Shown piece by piece: positions 23,701-37,904 of a stretch of DNA of 64,000 nt. The stretch's first letter is position 1. Each line of letters opens with the position of its first letter. The DNA lies in contig JAMWET010006544.1 in NCBI GenBank assembly GCA_024036415.1, positions 186,001-250,000 of the forward strand. Direction: 5' to 3'. The notes under the pieces were generated by a model, which searched no databases, was not told where the DNA came from, and worked only from the letters and a program-made list of their open reading frames with translations. The position numbers and the translations under genes are program-made. The DNA comes from Prochilodus magdalenae (lineage: Eukaryota; Chordata; Actinopteri; Characiformes; Prochilodontidae).

Positions 23701-25089
23701 TAAACACAGGGAAAAAAAAGGGCACAAGGGTGAAGGAATTCGAATGACCTCCGGGTCACAGATCATCTTCCATTCCTGAATGTGACCAATATGTACCTAT
23801 GAAATTTTTTGTCCTGCTGTTATTTTTATTTCTTATTATTGTAAGTGGTTTCTTAATTAAGCCTCTTGCCAAGAAATGATGTTATTAAATAGCTGAAGTT
23901 CTTGCCCGAGAAGAAGTCTCAGTGGGAATCATCCTCTTAATATGTTTGTTGCTTAGTTCCAAACAGACAGGGGCCCCATCGTCTTGTAAACTGTTCCATT
24001 ATTTCTGTTTGGCCTCCCATTCTTTCATAGACGTGGTGGTGAGTTTGCCATAAAGGAACCATATCTGCCAGTGGTTTGAATCCAATAAAGATGAGGAATT
24101 GTTTATGACTTATCTGGATTGTTTCATGTTTATATTGGAAAACTTGCTTCAATCAAAATACTCACAATGAGGTTTATAAACAGTGTTGCTCTGAAGAAAT
24201 CACTATCATTGGATTTACTTAATTAGAAAAACATTACTTTCTTTTGATTTACAACACTGGTCGCTTAACAAACAATCACACCAGTGAAAGTGCAGCGTTT
24301 GTATTTTCCAAACAGTTTTTTTAACGTTCACTCATTTGCTATGTGGTGAACCACTCATAATCAAGAGCATGCTGTTTAGAGAGGAGACTGAGAAGCAGTC
24401 GGGATTGTTAAGACTCAGAAACCAAGCAAAGGCCTTTGAAATGGTCGTTGTGGTTTGCATGGTTATTGTAAAAGGAGTGTTCAGTTTCCTTTGGCTTTTT
24501 AATGCAGTGTGTTTGGAAGACTGAAAAGCTTAGTTCCACTATGTGGTAAAGGCCGAAGCCAGCACTTTGCCATTATGGTAGATTACTTACTGCTTACTGT
24601 TGATAGCACAACAATACTGTGATGCAAATTTTCATTTTGACATTCAGTCTGAGAAACGCATATCTTCACTGCTCACATTACTAAGAATCCAGTTGATCTG
24701 GGGCTTCCCTAAAACCACTAAATCAGGGATCATTAATATGTGGCTCTGGAGTCTTTCACCACCTTTTTGCAGCTCCAAGTCAACTAAAAAACCATCTCTC
24801 TGATCTAGAGGGTCCATACCAAACCCAAAATATTTTGCTGAGGAAAAAACTCCTTCAGTCTTTCAGAATAAATGTCCTTTTCTAAACATGCTTCAACCAT
24901 CAAATATAAACATCTCTTTCTGTTTCTTTCTTTTTATTTTTTAATGAACTACAATATTATACTATATTCTCAACCCATATTTGGACATCATCAGAATAGC
25001 TGCCAGATGTGTCAGATTCAGTGCATTTTAGAAAGAAGTTTTATCAGATCACCAGGAACAATATATAATGAACAATGAGTGATGATAAA

Positions 25090-25600
25090 TTGAGACTGAT
25101 ATGGGCAATATTTACTGAGCTGCACATTCAGAAGTAGTGTCTCTCAGTAAAGCCTTGGGCCATCATGTTTCACCCTCACGCAACATGCCAGACGTCTCAG
25201 CATGAAACTGTAGAGGTTCCTTATAGTGTCCTTTGATAAGCCATCTCATGCAGCTTGAATATTCTCACACAGTTCCTGCAGATTTTATGGTAGAGGTGGA
25301 GGTGGACTGACACCAGGCCTTTTGGATGTGCTACGTGTGACAACAAACTGTTCATCTTGGCGCTGACCATGGTGCCTCAACACACAGATTTGCCATGCTT
25401 TATGACAGTCCGCTACAACACCATTGCAATCTTTGGCTACACTGACGCGGTGTTATGGGTAGTTGTTATACTGGTGTGGGTGCACGCAGTCCTGCATCTT
25501 GCAGGATGACGTATAGAGGGCATGACTCGTCATTGAATATCTGCAATCATGGTTGTTTGGTGGGTCAGGCACACAGACAAGCCCTGTCCTTGCTTAAATC
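25090..25600 (-). mobile_element. DNA-transposon relic, family A copy 2
   Basis: Carries the same order of blocks as copy 1: CTGATATGGGCAATATTTAC, AGAAGTAGTGTCTCTCAG, GCAGCTTGAATATTCTCACA, GTTCCTGCAGATTTTATGG and CAACAAACTGTTCATCTTGG. It ends with GGATGACGTATAGAGGGC and GTGGGTCAGGC. Heavily mutated. Confidence 0.6.
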
Positions 25601-26342
25601 AAATGTGCAGCTGACCAGGAAACTTGAGTTACTTGCATGTCTAGTGATGCCAAACCTACCCACCAGTTTTCATTCCTGTCACTGAATTCCTTCTGGGTGT
25701 AATGATTTGTGCAACTATTCGTTGACTGATGAGTATATTTATAGCCAGTTTTAGGATAAACAGGCTCCCAAGATGATATGCTAACCCCTGGCCAAACCAT
25801 GGCCATCATTTTGCTTATTAAGCTCCTCCATAATTTGCTCCTAATTGCACTGAGTTAGTCATTCTTCTCTATATAATTCGGTCACCCTGTTCACAGGTCT
25901 CTGAAGTTTCCTTTAAGCATGTTCCTTATAATAACACTGTTTTCCAAGTTTTATACTGGGACTCCACATTGAGTGTGGCACTGGTGCAAATATATATTAA
26001 ACAGCCATCTGTAACTGTCAGAAACTTCAAGCCATTCTGAAAGGGAGCAAGTAAATTATTGGCTGCCCCTTCTGTTTGTCTTTGCCCTTCCCAGTTTGTA
26101 CTGGCTATATGGCAATGTGAGGGAAACACAATTAGCCTTGCAGTGCTTTACTCTATCCGGCTGTTCATCAATCACTTCATTCTCAAAATGCTGGGCCTTG
26201 TAGTCCATCATGCAATCAATGGAACACTTTCAAATGCAACACTTAAATGCACGCCTGAATGGCTGTGTATCCATTCTCATTGTATCCCCCTTCCTATAGC
26301 CCCTTTAGCAAGCAAGTGAAACCCCAGATTATAAATGTTGTA

Positions 26343-26760
26343 AAGTGACATTTGTTGCTCAGTAAAATTCTTTTTTGCGGCTACAAATATCCAGATTTAT
26401 CGCCCTATAAATAGTTGATCTGAAATGCAATACAACGTAATGTCATATACAGGTTTTTTTTTGGATAAATGATAAATGACAGGCTGAGTTTTATAGAACT
26501 ACTTCAGGGTTGCATATCGTAGCTGTCCAAAGAAAAACAAGTATCTCCAAAACTTTACAGAAGAGAGCAAAAACCTCATTTAATTTTTGATGTCATGAAA
26601 CCAGATTCTTGGGCCAGTTTTGGGGTCATTTCTGTTGGCCCATATTCTACAATATTCGCACAGAGTAAACAGCAGCTGCTGTGCTCAACAGACACATGAA
26701 TGAGTTAATATATATAAATGGAGATTCATGTTTCTCTTTGGACAGCGGCGATATGCAAAT
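26343..26760. repeat. Dispersed repeat, family B copy 1
   Basis: Starts TTGCTCAGTAAAATTC and runs through GATTTATCGCCCTATAAATA, ATGACAGGCTGAGTTTTATA and CATATCGTAGCTGTCCAAA. It ends GGAGATTCATGTTTCTCTTT. A second direct copy lies at 28655-29005; a shorter inverted piece is at about 13790-13860. Confidence 0.7.
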
Positions 26761-28654
26761 CTACAAGAACAAAGAATATTTACATATATACATGCAGTAT
26801 GTTCCACATATGAATACAATTAAATAAAGATATTAATACAACATAAAAAACAATACATCTAAAAAAAATAAAAAGTGATATACAAAAAAAAGAAATACAC
26901 AAAAAAAGAAAACAGATGCCCAAATCATAAACAGCATGCAGCTGTCATGCCAAGTGGTTTCTCCTCTTTCTGCCCCCCCAGCCCACCCCCAATACAGAGC
27001 AAGATAAAACAGATCAGTCTCAGCACAGACAGACATAAATCTGATCCAAAAAGTGACTGCATGTCCATGATGTGCCCACAATCCTAGGGAGAATTCCATT
27101 AACACGGCTGCTTCCCTCCCGTCTGTCCGGTTCAGGCCAGTGGCCCAGCAGCAGAGGGGATGAGATAATTTGGCTGTGCAGGGGAGACGCAGTGTGCCCC
27201 ATTGTCCTGGTCCAGAGGTAATAAAACTCTGCTGCGTGGTGGCTAACATGATTTCACCCCTCGCTACTATGATCGCGGGGCTTCCTGCACCAGCCTGGCT
27301 TTGATCTTTGGCTCCCTGTCAATCAGAATTAGTTATCCTTAAATACCGACCCCTCCTTGCTCCATGTAGAGCGCAGCCTCGGAACAAACCCTACTTTGTG
27401 CTTGCTGAATGTCTTCATGAAAGAAGCCGCACTATGAGGTTGGTATTTCTCGGCAACCACATGTCAGCTTTACTCATCCAAACCTTTCACTGTCATTATA
27501 GATGCAGCTCAATACATGCTGCATTTCTATACATCTATGGACATCACAGTAAGTAGGGGGTTGCTCGTACAAGGATGTGTGTGATTTTGGCGGCAGTAGT
27601 AGGCTGGAGTCTGGGATGATGATGACAACTCCATGACAAGTTGACATTTTGAATGAGGTAAATGACAGCTGAGCCATTTCGGCACTGACCCCTAGGCTCC
27701 ACTTGGCAGGAAACTTCAGACAAAAGACCATACATCCATTCCATGTAATGGCTCCAAATCCAGCTGATGTTTATATCGATATGCTAAGAGGACAATTTTG
27801 TCTTTCAGAGCTAAAATGCATGGTTTAAGTAAATTTTCATATGCTACTCATTTGGACTCACTGGCTCAAAGAGTGTCTCTCAGAACTCCTGGCTCAAATC
27901 TGGCAAGATCCATGCACTGAGGAAATTACTTCACTAAACTTTTTTTATGTAGCCCTTTTTCCGGCAAAATTGAAAATTCTCAGTTTTGCCGTTTAATTAA
28001 TCAATGACGTCTAAAGAGTGAACACCGTTCTAGCCTTAGGCTCTTCCGAGTGCCAACAAACGATGTCATAGTTCTCCAGCTCTGCACTACCATCTGTTAT
28101 TTTGTCTACATCAAATGCAAGTTGCCTTTCATTACCGTTCATTAATGGTGCATATGCTGGAGATGGAGTTTAGATTGAAGTATTTGTGTTAAGGTCTGCA
28201 GAGGTTGGTAAAAACCACTCAGTCATAAAGACATTTGATCCCACCTCTCGGCTGTTTTGGAGGAAGCCCATTCATTTCATGTCTTGCGAATCAGAGTGAG
28301 CGAGTTAAGTGGAACTAGAGGTTTCATTTATGAGCCAGTTGAAGCATTAAGGATTTTGGTAAGCATGATTACTGCTGACAAATATCTGCAACAAAGTGTG
28401 AAACTCAAAATTTAAGGTTCTATGTCCAGCAGGTAGAACATACATGCTTGAACATGCTCAAAATGCACACTTTAAAACATTTACTTGCAAACAACTCAGT
28501 TCATTGGTAAACCAACAATCATTTGATAGTGTTGATCATTATAAACAAATTCAAACCATTATTTAAATGTGGAGCTGTTTAATCCTGCTATGTAAAAGCT
28601 TTCTATTTGTGTTAAATCTAATTGTTATGACTTATAAGCATTAGTTCTGGGTGT

Positions 28655-29005
28655 TGTTCAGTAAAATTATTATTTTTATTATTTTTTTGCGGTTACAGAT
28701 ATCTGGATTTATCAGCCTATAAATACAATACAATACAAAGTAATGTCATCTAAGGTTTTTTTGGACAAATGACAGGCTGAATTTTATAGAAGTACTTCAG
28801 TGCTGTATATCGTAGCTGTATGTCGTAGCTGTCCAAACAAAAACTTTACAGCAGAAGCTCATTTAATTTTGATATAAGTTAGTGGAATCAGACCTTTAAC
28901 CAACCAATTACCTGGAATGTTCATGCAGTGTAAACAGCAGCTACTGTCCTCAACAGATTTCATACTGATAAAATGGAGATTCATGTTTCTCTTTGGACTT
29001 CATGT
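28655..29005. repeat. Dispersed repeat, family B copy 2
   Basis: Direct copy of 26343-26760 with the same order of blocks: TTCAGTAAAATTATT, GATTTATCAGCCTATAAATA, ATGACAGGCTGAATTTTATA, TATATCGTAGCTG, GGAGATTCATGTTTCTCTTT. It is immediately followed by the TC microsatellite. Confidence 0.7.
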
Positions 29006-29009
29006 CATG

Positions 29010-29039
29010 TCTCTCTCTCTGTCTCTCTGTCTCTCTCTC

Positions 29040-29116
<77 letters not shown>
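29010..29116. repeat. (TC)n microsatellite with TGTC interruptions
   Basis: About 107 bases of CT dinucleotides with a few G interruptions near the left end. The long serine/leucine and arginine/glutamate reading frames here are this repeat translated. Confidence 0.97.
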
Positions 29117-29117
<1 letters not shown>

Positions 29118-29339
29118 GACCCGGTATTCTCCCCTGACTTTGTTGACCCGTGCTTTGTTGTTGTGTAAAGTCTCAGCTTTGTTTATTAAACCACTTCGGT
29201 GTCTTGGCTCTGCTAGCATCACGCCTAAATCTTTGTTACTAACATTCATGTGAAAGGCTTGTACACAACTGCTAAAGAAAAAATCTATCATTTTATTCCA
29301 CACAGTTTTACTCTGTTAAATTTAGTTTACTGAAAAATA

Positions 29340-29880
29340 AGATCAATTATAAAAAAAAGTAATTGTGGCATCCAAAGGTTTAGACACCCTACATTCACCC
29401 CAACACTCTTTTTGGGAGGTATCAGAGCTGGTCAATGCTTTTTATAGCCAGCAATGAGTCTTCCTACTGTTCTTTTAGGGGATTTTCCAGTCTAACCTAT
29501 AGAACACTTCAACATCATTATTTGGTTATCTTGCATGCTTCAGATTTACCCACAGATATTAATAATATTTATATATTTGGTATTTAAGTAAGGGGACTGT
29601 TAATTTAGTGTTAATTTACTTTACTTAATCACTCTTTACTTAATCAGTCCTAGGTACGTGCTATCTAGATGTTGTTTTGCATACTTCCCATGTTGATTAT
29701 GGTCATGAAGCCACAGGTAAAGCTTTCTTCTAATTACCCCCATGCAGCCAAGTAGAATGGTGCTTACTTTGTCAGCTAAACATTCCTTCAAGACCTTGGC
29801 TGTCATTTGGGGGTTTTGCTTTGCCTTTCTTGTCAACGCATGAGCAGTTCTGTGAGTTTTCTTGGTCTAGTGAGGCTTTC
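29340..29880 (-). mobile_element. Tc1-like transposase relic, N-terminal part
   Basis: The minus strand at about 29636-29836 encodes a degenerate match to the DNA-binding part of Tc1-like transposase. It reads NPQMTAKVLKECLAD, then GVIRRKLYL, then KYAKQHLDST, in the order seen in that family. The DDE catalytic part is absent. A terminal-repeat-like segment (GGCATCCAAAGGTTTAGACA) lies near 29369. Confidence 0.6.
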
Positions 29881-32800
29881 CTCCTGTTTTATTTATTTGT
29901 TTTCTAAATGCATTTACATTCATTCTAAGTAACATTAGCAGAAGGTGTTACTTTAAAAATACAGTCCTTATTGTCCACCTACCAGCAAGCTTGGCATGCA
30001 CTCACACAATGAACAGAGAGCTGTAAAGTTGTAAAGTTGTAAAGAAAGTAAACTAAAACTAAGCACTCTGACATGTCATTCTCGAGCATAGCTTGAGAAG
30101 TTGGGTCAGACTTTCAGAATCAGACTCTTCCTCAAAGTGATATGGCAAGAATAGCCACTTTGCCGCTTGACCAATCAAAACAGAGTGGGCAAACTGACCA
30201 ATCATTATACACTGGGCTCATCATAAGGCATAGTTTAAAAGAGCTCAAAGGGTGAATACAGATGTTTTATTTAAGCAAAATTGAAGGATGCAACTCTGTT
30301 CTAATAGACACCAAAATTAAATTATGAATATTGAAAATGTTCCTCTTTTCAACTAATTGTTAAGCACCTGTGTTTTACAGAAGGATTATTATTATCATCA
30401 GTGGTAGCAGCAGTAGTTGTAACAGTTGTAGTGGATCTTCTTATAATGAATTGCAGAACCATCAGGTGGTCAGAAAGAAAGCCAATGCAACTGTTCTCAA
30501 AAAAAATGCTATGCTATGTTACTGTATGTTCTCCTTGACTGCCAGCCACCGAAGCCCAGGTTCTAACTGTAGGGTGCATATTTACTTTGCCAAGCTGTGC
30601 TATTTACTAATAGTGGATAAATTAAGGCTCTGATCCAGTATCCCCATGATATGAAGATACCGCTGCACAACCAGACTATGACTCATTGTGCAGAGTGACT
30701 TTACAATGACTTTACACCCTGCATACTTTTGCTGACAAACAATTTCCCTGTAATTTATGAAACCCTCACAGTAAACCATGCCACAGAAAAGAATCTCGTC
30801 TTGAAGGTGAATATGAAAACTGCCTCAGCTGCTGGTTCAAGTTCATGTGAGCTCCTACTCACTAATAAGCAAACCATCAAAACATACTTTGTAGTGCCTT
30901 ATTTCAAACCTCAAAAAAGCATTCCCAGTCAAGCCACCACAAAAGAGGTCTGATCATACCCTGCGAGCAGAGTAAGACGGCTTCACTAACCGATCCAACC
31001 TCAAACGTCTAGACGCATTTGACACGTTTCTTTACCTGTCTGTTTTTTTTTTTTTTTAAAGTAGGGCTGTTTCAAAGACTTGCCAATAAAAATATATAGA
31101 CTGCCACAGTTACAGAGAGGGGAGAAAGGGTAATGCTACCTTTGGGTATTCAGATTCATTGAGTCTGTAAAATATAGGCAGCAGCAAGAAGAGTCATAGC
31201 AGGAGATAAATCTGATTAGTGCTATCGTGGGGATATGGCCATACAAGCAAGACACTGGACCTTTTTCACTACTTGTTATTTATGGCTGTGTAAAAATGTT
31301 TGCCAGTTCATTTTCTTTTATTATCCTACATCCGATACATATTCACAGGCTTCTGCATGTCAGGGGAGATCCTTCTTTGTGCCTTGAACACCATAGCTGA
31401 TGGCTCTAACAGAGAGAAAAGATGATTGTATCCCTGGTAGACATGTCTTATATAGAGGTCTTAGCACAGTTCATGGTGATATTGTATCAGTCAAACTCAG
31501 TGGTCTCCAAAGTACCTAAACACAGACCCCTCTCCATATAACGATAACAACAGACTGGAAGAGCCACAGCCATTCATTTCAAAAGAGGATGTGAATGAAG
31601 GTCCTTTTCATTAGTAACAAATCTGTAGATCCTTTTTTTAGTGTGAACTGAAGTGAATAATGGTGCAAGCTTTAGCCTTATAACAGCCCTCAGTTCAGCT
31701 GCTGGGCATTAGGTCTAAACCGAGGGACGTCATTGTGCATGAGATCCGAGGCTATTTGAGTAAATTGCTATGTAATGGTGAATGCTAGACTCCAGTTACA
31801 CCTGATATTCCCAAATGGATCAGGAAACCAGCGTCAGAGAGGCTGCAGCCAAGTCCTCCATATGAGAAGGAATAAAAAAACTACAGGAGGTTGGAGGAAG
31901 TGCTGACCTTTCAGAATGTTTTCTTGATTGCAGTATGAGTACTGGCTTATGAGTGTAATATTTGTGTAGGGCGGTCAACAACAACTTATTAAAAAACACA
32001 TTGTTGGGCAAGTCAGTGAAAAAGCGGGAAGGCCTACTTGGAGGATACACACTGTTCTCCCGTAATGTCATAACATCAGCCTATTAATAAAAGCGGTGCC
32101 TCACCCTTCCTCTAACAAGCCTTCTGCTCTGTGCTGACACAAAACAATAGTAATCAAATAGAATACTGATTTCACATAAAGCCAAACAACAACACCAGAG
32201 CCTTCTTCCAGACACAGGACTGCTTGCAAGTTTGGTCAAATGTGAAAGCAGTTTTTGAGCCTGGGAGGTGTCTGAAGAACCAAGGTGTGCCTGAAATCAG
32301 TGATCTGAGGTTAACTTCCAGCAAACTTTGGTATTGTGTGGGTGGGAGCCACCTTCTCCCATCACCTGTTTTTGTAAAATCACATTTTGTAGCATAACTA
32401 CATTTATAACATTCCTCTCATTGTAAAAACTTCATTAGTTCATCATTATCATAGAGACTGGCTCCTTGTTTGAAAGGAGAATCGTCCTAGGCTGAAGTGT
32501 ACTGTCATGATGGGCGTGAAGAACCTTTTTGGGCACATTATGTCTTATCTTTGATGATTCGATGCCCTGAAGTAGACATTTTATTTTACATTTTCAAAAA
32601 AAACATATCAGCTTTTGTGGTAAGCCAGCAGAGTAAGTAACAAATTAACAGAAAATCGATGACAAAAGTGTTTGTTTTCATTTTTTGGCTTTGGATAGGT
32701 AGAAACAACACAATGATGACGTAGCCTCACTTTTACAGAGCCCCCTGGAGTATCTTTTCATTGCAAGTGAAACTTTAAACACTAGCTTGCTGATAGCAAA

Positions 32801-33229
32801 CTAAGGGCTTAAGGCAATGGCAGATAGCAAAGACTGCTGAGCACACTCTGGAAACCATTTTATTATCTTAAACTCTGCAGCTTGGTAAAAGTGTCCATTT
32901 GATTATGCTGGCCTGTGATAAATAGACCAATATCCAATAATTCTAAAACAGTTTTTTGTTTTCTTTTATTCTGTATGATCCATGTGTATTTTCTTAATTC
33001 AATACGATCATAAGCACTTTGCAATTGTTGCTAATACAAGAGAGGTTTGAATTAGAATTTTCCTCACATGTTTTCAGTTTGAGCAACTTAGTGTTATGAT
33101 CATTTAAAAAGATCCAGTATTTTTTAAAAAGCATCTGCCAATAATTTCAAATTGTGGATTTGCTCATTTCAACCATCCACTAAAAAGAATCAGACGTTTG
33201 TAAAATGTCACAGCATATTGTACTGAAGT

Positions 33230-33600
33230 TGTGTAAGCACTTAATTCAGCTCTCGCCATCTTACCAGCCAAAGGATTTGGTACGGGGAAATTAGGAGTAA
33301 TTAGAGTCCGTCAGGTGTTCACCATTACTGCGTCAAACAGTTACGAAAGTCATAAGGCTGTTATTCTGTGAGTGTGCCCAATGAGAGGATTAATCTGTTT
33401 CGGGAATACACAACAGGTTTTAAACAGTTTACAGCTATTAGCATTCTCTCACTATGTATATATGACGACAACATGGAGATTTCATTAATAAACAAGCTTC
33501 TGCAAAGGGCGGAGCAATTAAACGATTTAGTGTCCACTCTTATGAGTGAAATTTCCGTCTTGCCTCTAGCCGGCTCCTCAGGGGGGGCTTAAGGCTTTTT
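33230..33600. other. Candidate conserved regulatory element
   Basis: Non-repetitive stretch with several TAAT/ATTA cores (GGAGTAATTAGAG, AGGATTAATCTG, TTTCATTAATAAAC, GCAATTAAACG). Open in one short frame but without any recognisable protein motif. Suggestive of an enhancer; conservation is not testable here. Confidence 0.3.
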
Positions 33601-34139
33601 GTGAAGGTGAAGGTCATGGGCCTCTGGGACATGTTCAGGAAACAGCAGCTCACAGTATAGACTTTAATGAATATAGCTGTGTCGATGTAAATACAACACC
33701 AAGTCTGTGGCTTTGGAGACTGCCTTGTTGAATTTTCCTATTTGCAAACACATATCGGTGGACAGACGTCGAGTGCTATGGTTTCACACGGGGGAGGGGG
33801 GGTGTGGTGAAGTATTCAAGGACCCCTGAAACCCACTGCTTGCACTGCAAACCATGACTCAAGACGTGGCTCATATTCCAAAGGGATTATGTTACCCCCC
33901 CAAAAATCAAGTCATTTATATTTTAGGGCCGTTGAGAAGCCCTTTCTTTTCTCATTGCCGGGAAACGTTGAGAGCCCGAGCGCACTAAAGAACTTTTTTT
34001 AAACACATGCCATGAAAAAAATGATCAGCCATCAGAGTTAATACAAAACAAAACATTGATGGCTCCCCTCAACATAAAGTGTCTATTGAGAGGGGAAAAA
34101 ACCCACAAGCTTGAAGCTTTGGTGTCAGAAATGTAAACA

Positions 34140-34620
34140 GACATCACTTCTGCGGGAACACGACTGACCTCCGTTGTTTATTCTCTGGAACAGGCCCTCG
34201 CGCCGAGCAATTAAACTTAAGCACACTTCAAAATGCTCTTTCAGTGAGAAGCTGTTGTCTGCAGCTATCTCCATTTATTCTCTGGGATAAAACACAGAAG
34301 AAGCCTTTATTGTTTTAACAGTCTCTTTGGCTTTTGTGGACCGAGGTGGAACGCAATTAAAGTGAAACATTACAGTGTCACAAACTAATTAAAAACCAAA
34401 TAATAACAGAGAGTGCTGCTGTGGTGGGTTTAGGGGAATTTTTCCACATACGCCAGCCAGGCAATCGGGGCAAAGGCAGGCAATCACAAGAGCAATTGAA
34501 GTCAATCTTTCCCCCTCCATTAACACAAGAGGCCTTACAAAACTCCGGGCCACCTGTGTGAACTGCGGTACAATGCCGAACATGGGTGGATTTGGTGAGG
34601 GGAAAAAAAGAAGTCACACA
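34140..34620. other. Candidate conserved regulatory element
   Basis: Non-repetitive block dense in ATTA cores (GAGCAATTAAACTTAAG, CGCAATTAAAGTG, ACTAATTAAAAACC, GAGCAATTGAAG). It has two TTTATTCTCTGG boxes about 100 bases apart (near 34178 and 34272). The paired box and homeodomain-type sites make a limb, brain or craniofacial enhancer of gdf10 a reasonable guess, no more. Confidence 0.3.
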
Positions 34621-36954
34621 AAAAAACTACTTATTGAGACAAATTCTGTGAAGGAAGAAAAATATTTGATTAGCTTAGTGGCGAGCAGTTGGCGGTGTTG
34701 GTCTAGCCCATGATGATACGAAGGGGAACAGCAGGCCTTTGTTTGCAGACAGAATGGCGCTCTCTATGGGGTCACCACAGGATTCCAAACATCAGAGACA
34801 AGGGAAAACTATACAGTGGAATTCCTCTCCCTCTATGAATGTTTTATTAGCCATGTGAACAGGTCAGAAAGTCGCCCCCACCACCACCACACAATCACCC
34901 GTTCTGGCATTGGGGGCAGTTGTGCATGTCTGTGCTTCAAGCTCCAGCTTACAGGCCCTGGCTGGATCAGCTCGAATGTGGTCAGCATGATGAAGACAGG
35001 ATCATATTTACAGCTAAACCAACAGCATGCCAAAATCCTGGAAAAGGATGTGATAATAGAACACACATGTAAGGGCCATAAAACTCCTTAACAGCCAGGC
35101 AATGTTGATTATTCATAAAAGTAAAAAATTACTCCAGTATTTTAGCTCAGCTGATGCCTTTCCATAGCCACTACGACAGCCATTACTGGCTCGGTAAAAT
35201 TCATATAAACTACAAAACCACATCACTCATTTTACATTGCAAGGTGATGTTGCTGAAAATGAAATATGTTATTATGTTGTAATGGAGGGGTCTCTCAGGA
35301 GAAACGTAGACAAGTTGATGTTCTGGACCATAATTCAGCTTTACTTGGCTTTACTCAAAAACAGAGCAAGCCCGAGGCTCTTACTGTTTGCTGGCTAGGC
35401 TCACTCTGTTCATTGCTAGGCTTTATTAACCAGATCTAGCCCTCAAAGTGAGAGTCCCTGAGCATTACATAACAAATGCTAACATAATCCATAAATTAAA
35501 TAGCCTGAAATAAACATGAACGTCTGTTCTTATTTTTGGAACCATGCATAGTGATGGCACATACGTTCAGAGTGATATATATATATATATATATATTCAG
35601 TGCATTTTTAAGGTGCCATAGAGTGTACAACTCTTTTTACATTGGCATAGCTGAATTAGGAGAGCTTGGTAAATTGACACACTGTAAATCTCAAACACTG
35701 CATACTTCAAATACAAGTCTAGCTTTCGCTAAACAGGGCACTAAAATGTGTCCATTCTGAAATTCTGACCTATTTACTTACCAAAATTTACATATGACCA
35801 TCAAGCCATAAACTCTCAATGTGTGTGACTAAAATTCATCATTAGATATAAGTAAAGTTGGCTTTCTATTTACCAGCTTTATCACTGAATGTCCCGCTCC
35901 AGTTTTAATGCTGCAGCTGAGTGTTGCTCAGTGTTTCACACTAAAGAGATTGAAGAAAGATGCAGTTCAACTTTTATTAGCATTGCAACCTCATTCACAA
36001 CCTGTAGCAGTCATGCTGTGTGAACATATCCACTTTTTATTGTTGAAGCAGATCTTCTTAACCTGAAAGCTTCATAGTGAGCTGATCATAATTTACTGTG
36101 TGCTGTTGTTATATGTATAAATAATATATAGAGATCATTTAATTGTCTTGCCTTTGTCTATTTCAGCATGTTGCTTCTGTGAGAGCCATCCTGGTGTAAA
36201 TCATGGTGCAAGTCAGCTTATCAAATTATTTGTGACCTCAAACAGCTTGTTTTATTTTAGGGCCAAGTTGTATGATGTAAGGGGGGGCACATCTGAACAT
36301 TTTTCAGTCGACCAAAGTCACATACCTTCTATGTAGACATCAGAGAACAATTAAAATGCTGAATAAATGCATTCTACAACTCCTTTAATCAATCATAAAT
36401 GACTAGCTTTGCTCAGTTACTTTTCTCAAACAGCAATAGTCTTACAAGCGTCATTACTATGCATTACTATGTTACTCATTTTTATACACGTAAAAGAAAA
36501 GTCCACCAGTCCTTTTCAGTAATGTATTCAGGAATAAACAACCAATCAGAAAGCACATTATTTAAAAGACCTGTCATATGCTAATTAACATGATAAATGA
36601 CTGCTGTTTGTAAGCCTAGAAACTAGCCACCAGTTAGGGTACAAAAACTGTTGCCTCAAAATGAAATCCTTATGAACAAAAAGCTTACTAAAGCGCATCA
36701 GGTCTGTTTACGTGAGGTTTGGTCTCTCTCTTCTTTAGCACCGAGATTTTAAACATCAGTTTTATATTAGCATGACACTTTGATCACTGGTTTGTTGAGT
36801 TCACAGCACTTCCCGCACTTGCACTGCTCATATTCAAAATCACGCAGACAGTTAAAGTTGGTGGCACGAGCACAAACAAGGACAGGCATGGAAAATATGT
36901 ATAAAAGTAATTAACATTTTAAATCTATCACATGTAATTTGTCTTGTTCTATCA

Positions 36955-37800
36955 GAAACCCCCAAATAAGAAAAAGCTGGGACAGCATGGGAATTGCAAA
37001 TATGGAAAGGGTTTTTAATTTTCTTTGTCTTTTAGTTTATTGCAGACAGTACAAACCCAGAGACAAAAAGGTCAGCTTCATTTCATTTGCTAATATGCGT
37101 CCAAAAAGTGTGAAAGTTTCTATTGTAATGTTGCCATTCCTTCTCACAACACAAAAGATGTTTTGGCACTGATAAAGTGTGTGATGAAGGTGTTTTTCCC
37201 TGCTGCCGTATCTTAAGGTGTGTAATGATACAGCATGGTCTGCACATGGACAGGTCAGGACTGCAGGCGGGCCAGCCCAGGACCCATATCCTCTTCATTA
37301 GCAAGCTATGCCTTAGTAATGTGTCCAGCATGCGGTTTGGCATTGTCTTGTTGAGAAGTGTATGGATGTCTCTGGAAAAGATGCTGCCATTGACAGACCC
37401 TGGTTTTCAGACTTCTTGTTGATAATAATCTGGATGGTTCTTTCGTCTTTGGCCTGCAGCACACAGCGTCCAGTTCTTCCAAAAAAAAGGTCTGGAATAC
37501 TAATTTGTCTGATTCGCTCCACAATACGTTTGCCCTGGGTGATGGTCCATCTCAGATGCCTCTGAGCCCCAGAGAAGTTGGCGCTGCTTTTGGACATGGT
37601 TAATGTAAGGCTTCTGTTTTGCAGAGCTGCCCTACTTGTTGCTCAGACTTTTTGTAGCTAATGCTTTTGTATCATATAATGATTACAATTGCCTGTTGAC
37701 ATCACCTGTTTGAAATCACATCATTATTTTTTTACCTCATTACTAACCTGACCCATTTTGTTGAATGTGTTGCAGTCCTGAAATGTATGTGTATTATCAA
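36955..37800 (-). mobile_element. Tc1/mariner-like transposon relic
   Basis: Minus-strand frames at 37083-37343, 37306-37524 and 37313-37597 carry pieces of a DDE transposase: HLRWTITQGKRIVERIRQ, QDNAKPHAGHITKA and WPACSPDLS. The frame shifts between pieces and the protein is dead. The left boundary AAGAAAAAGCTGGGACAGCA and right-hand GACATCACCTGTTTGAAATC resemble a common fish DNA-transposon end. Exact family not assigned. Confidence 0.65.
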
Positions 37801-37903
37801 ATGAAATTAACCAGATTAAATATTAAATATGCTGGATTCATACTGCTTGCCATTAAATAAAAGTCAATGAAGTAGAAGTAAACTAAATAAGAAAACAGAT
37901 TAT

Positions 37904-37904
<1 letters not shown>

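Larger units (their letters stand above)
29881..36950. other. Gene desert segment, mostly unique sequence
   Basis: No supported exon. A TA run lies at 35575-35597. Two blocks (33230-33600 and 34140-34620) stand out as non-repetitive and homeobox-site-rich and are listed separately. Confidence 0.45.

Noticed and set aside
26833..27249. 138-residue minus-strand frame with a hydrophobic aromatic end
   Set aside because: The end comes from an A-rich tract on the opposite strand; no exon partners, signal or family motif.
28917..29303. Serine/leucine-rich and arginine/glutamate-rich frames
   Set aside because: Both are the TC microsatellite translated on either strand.
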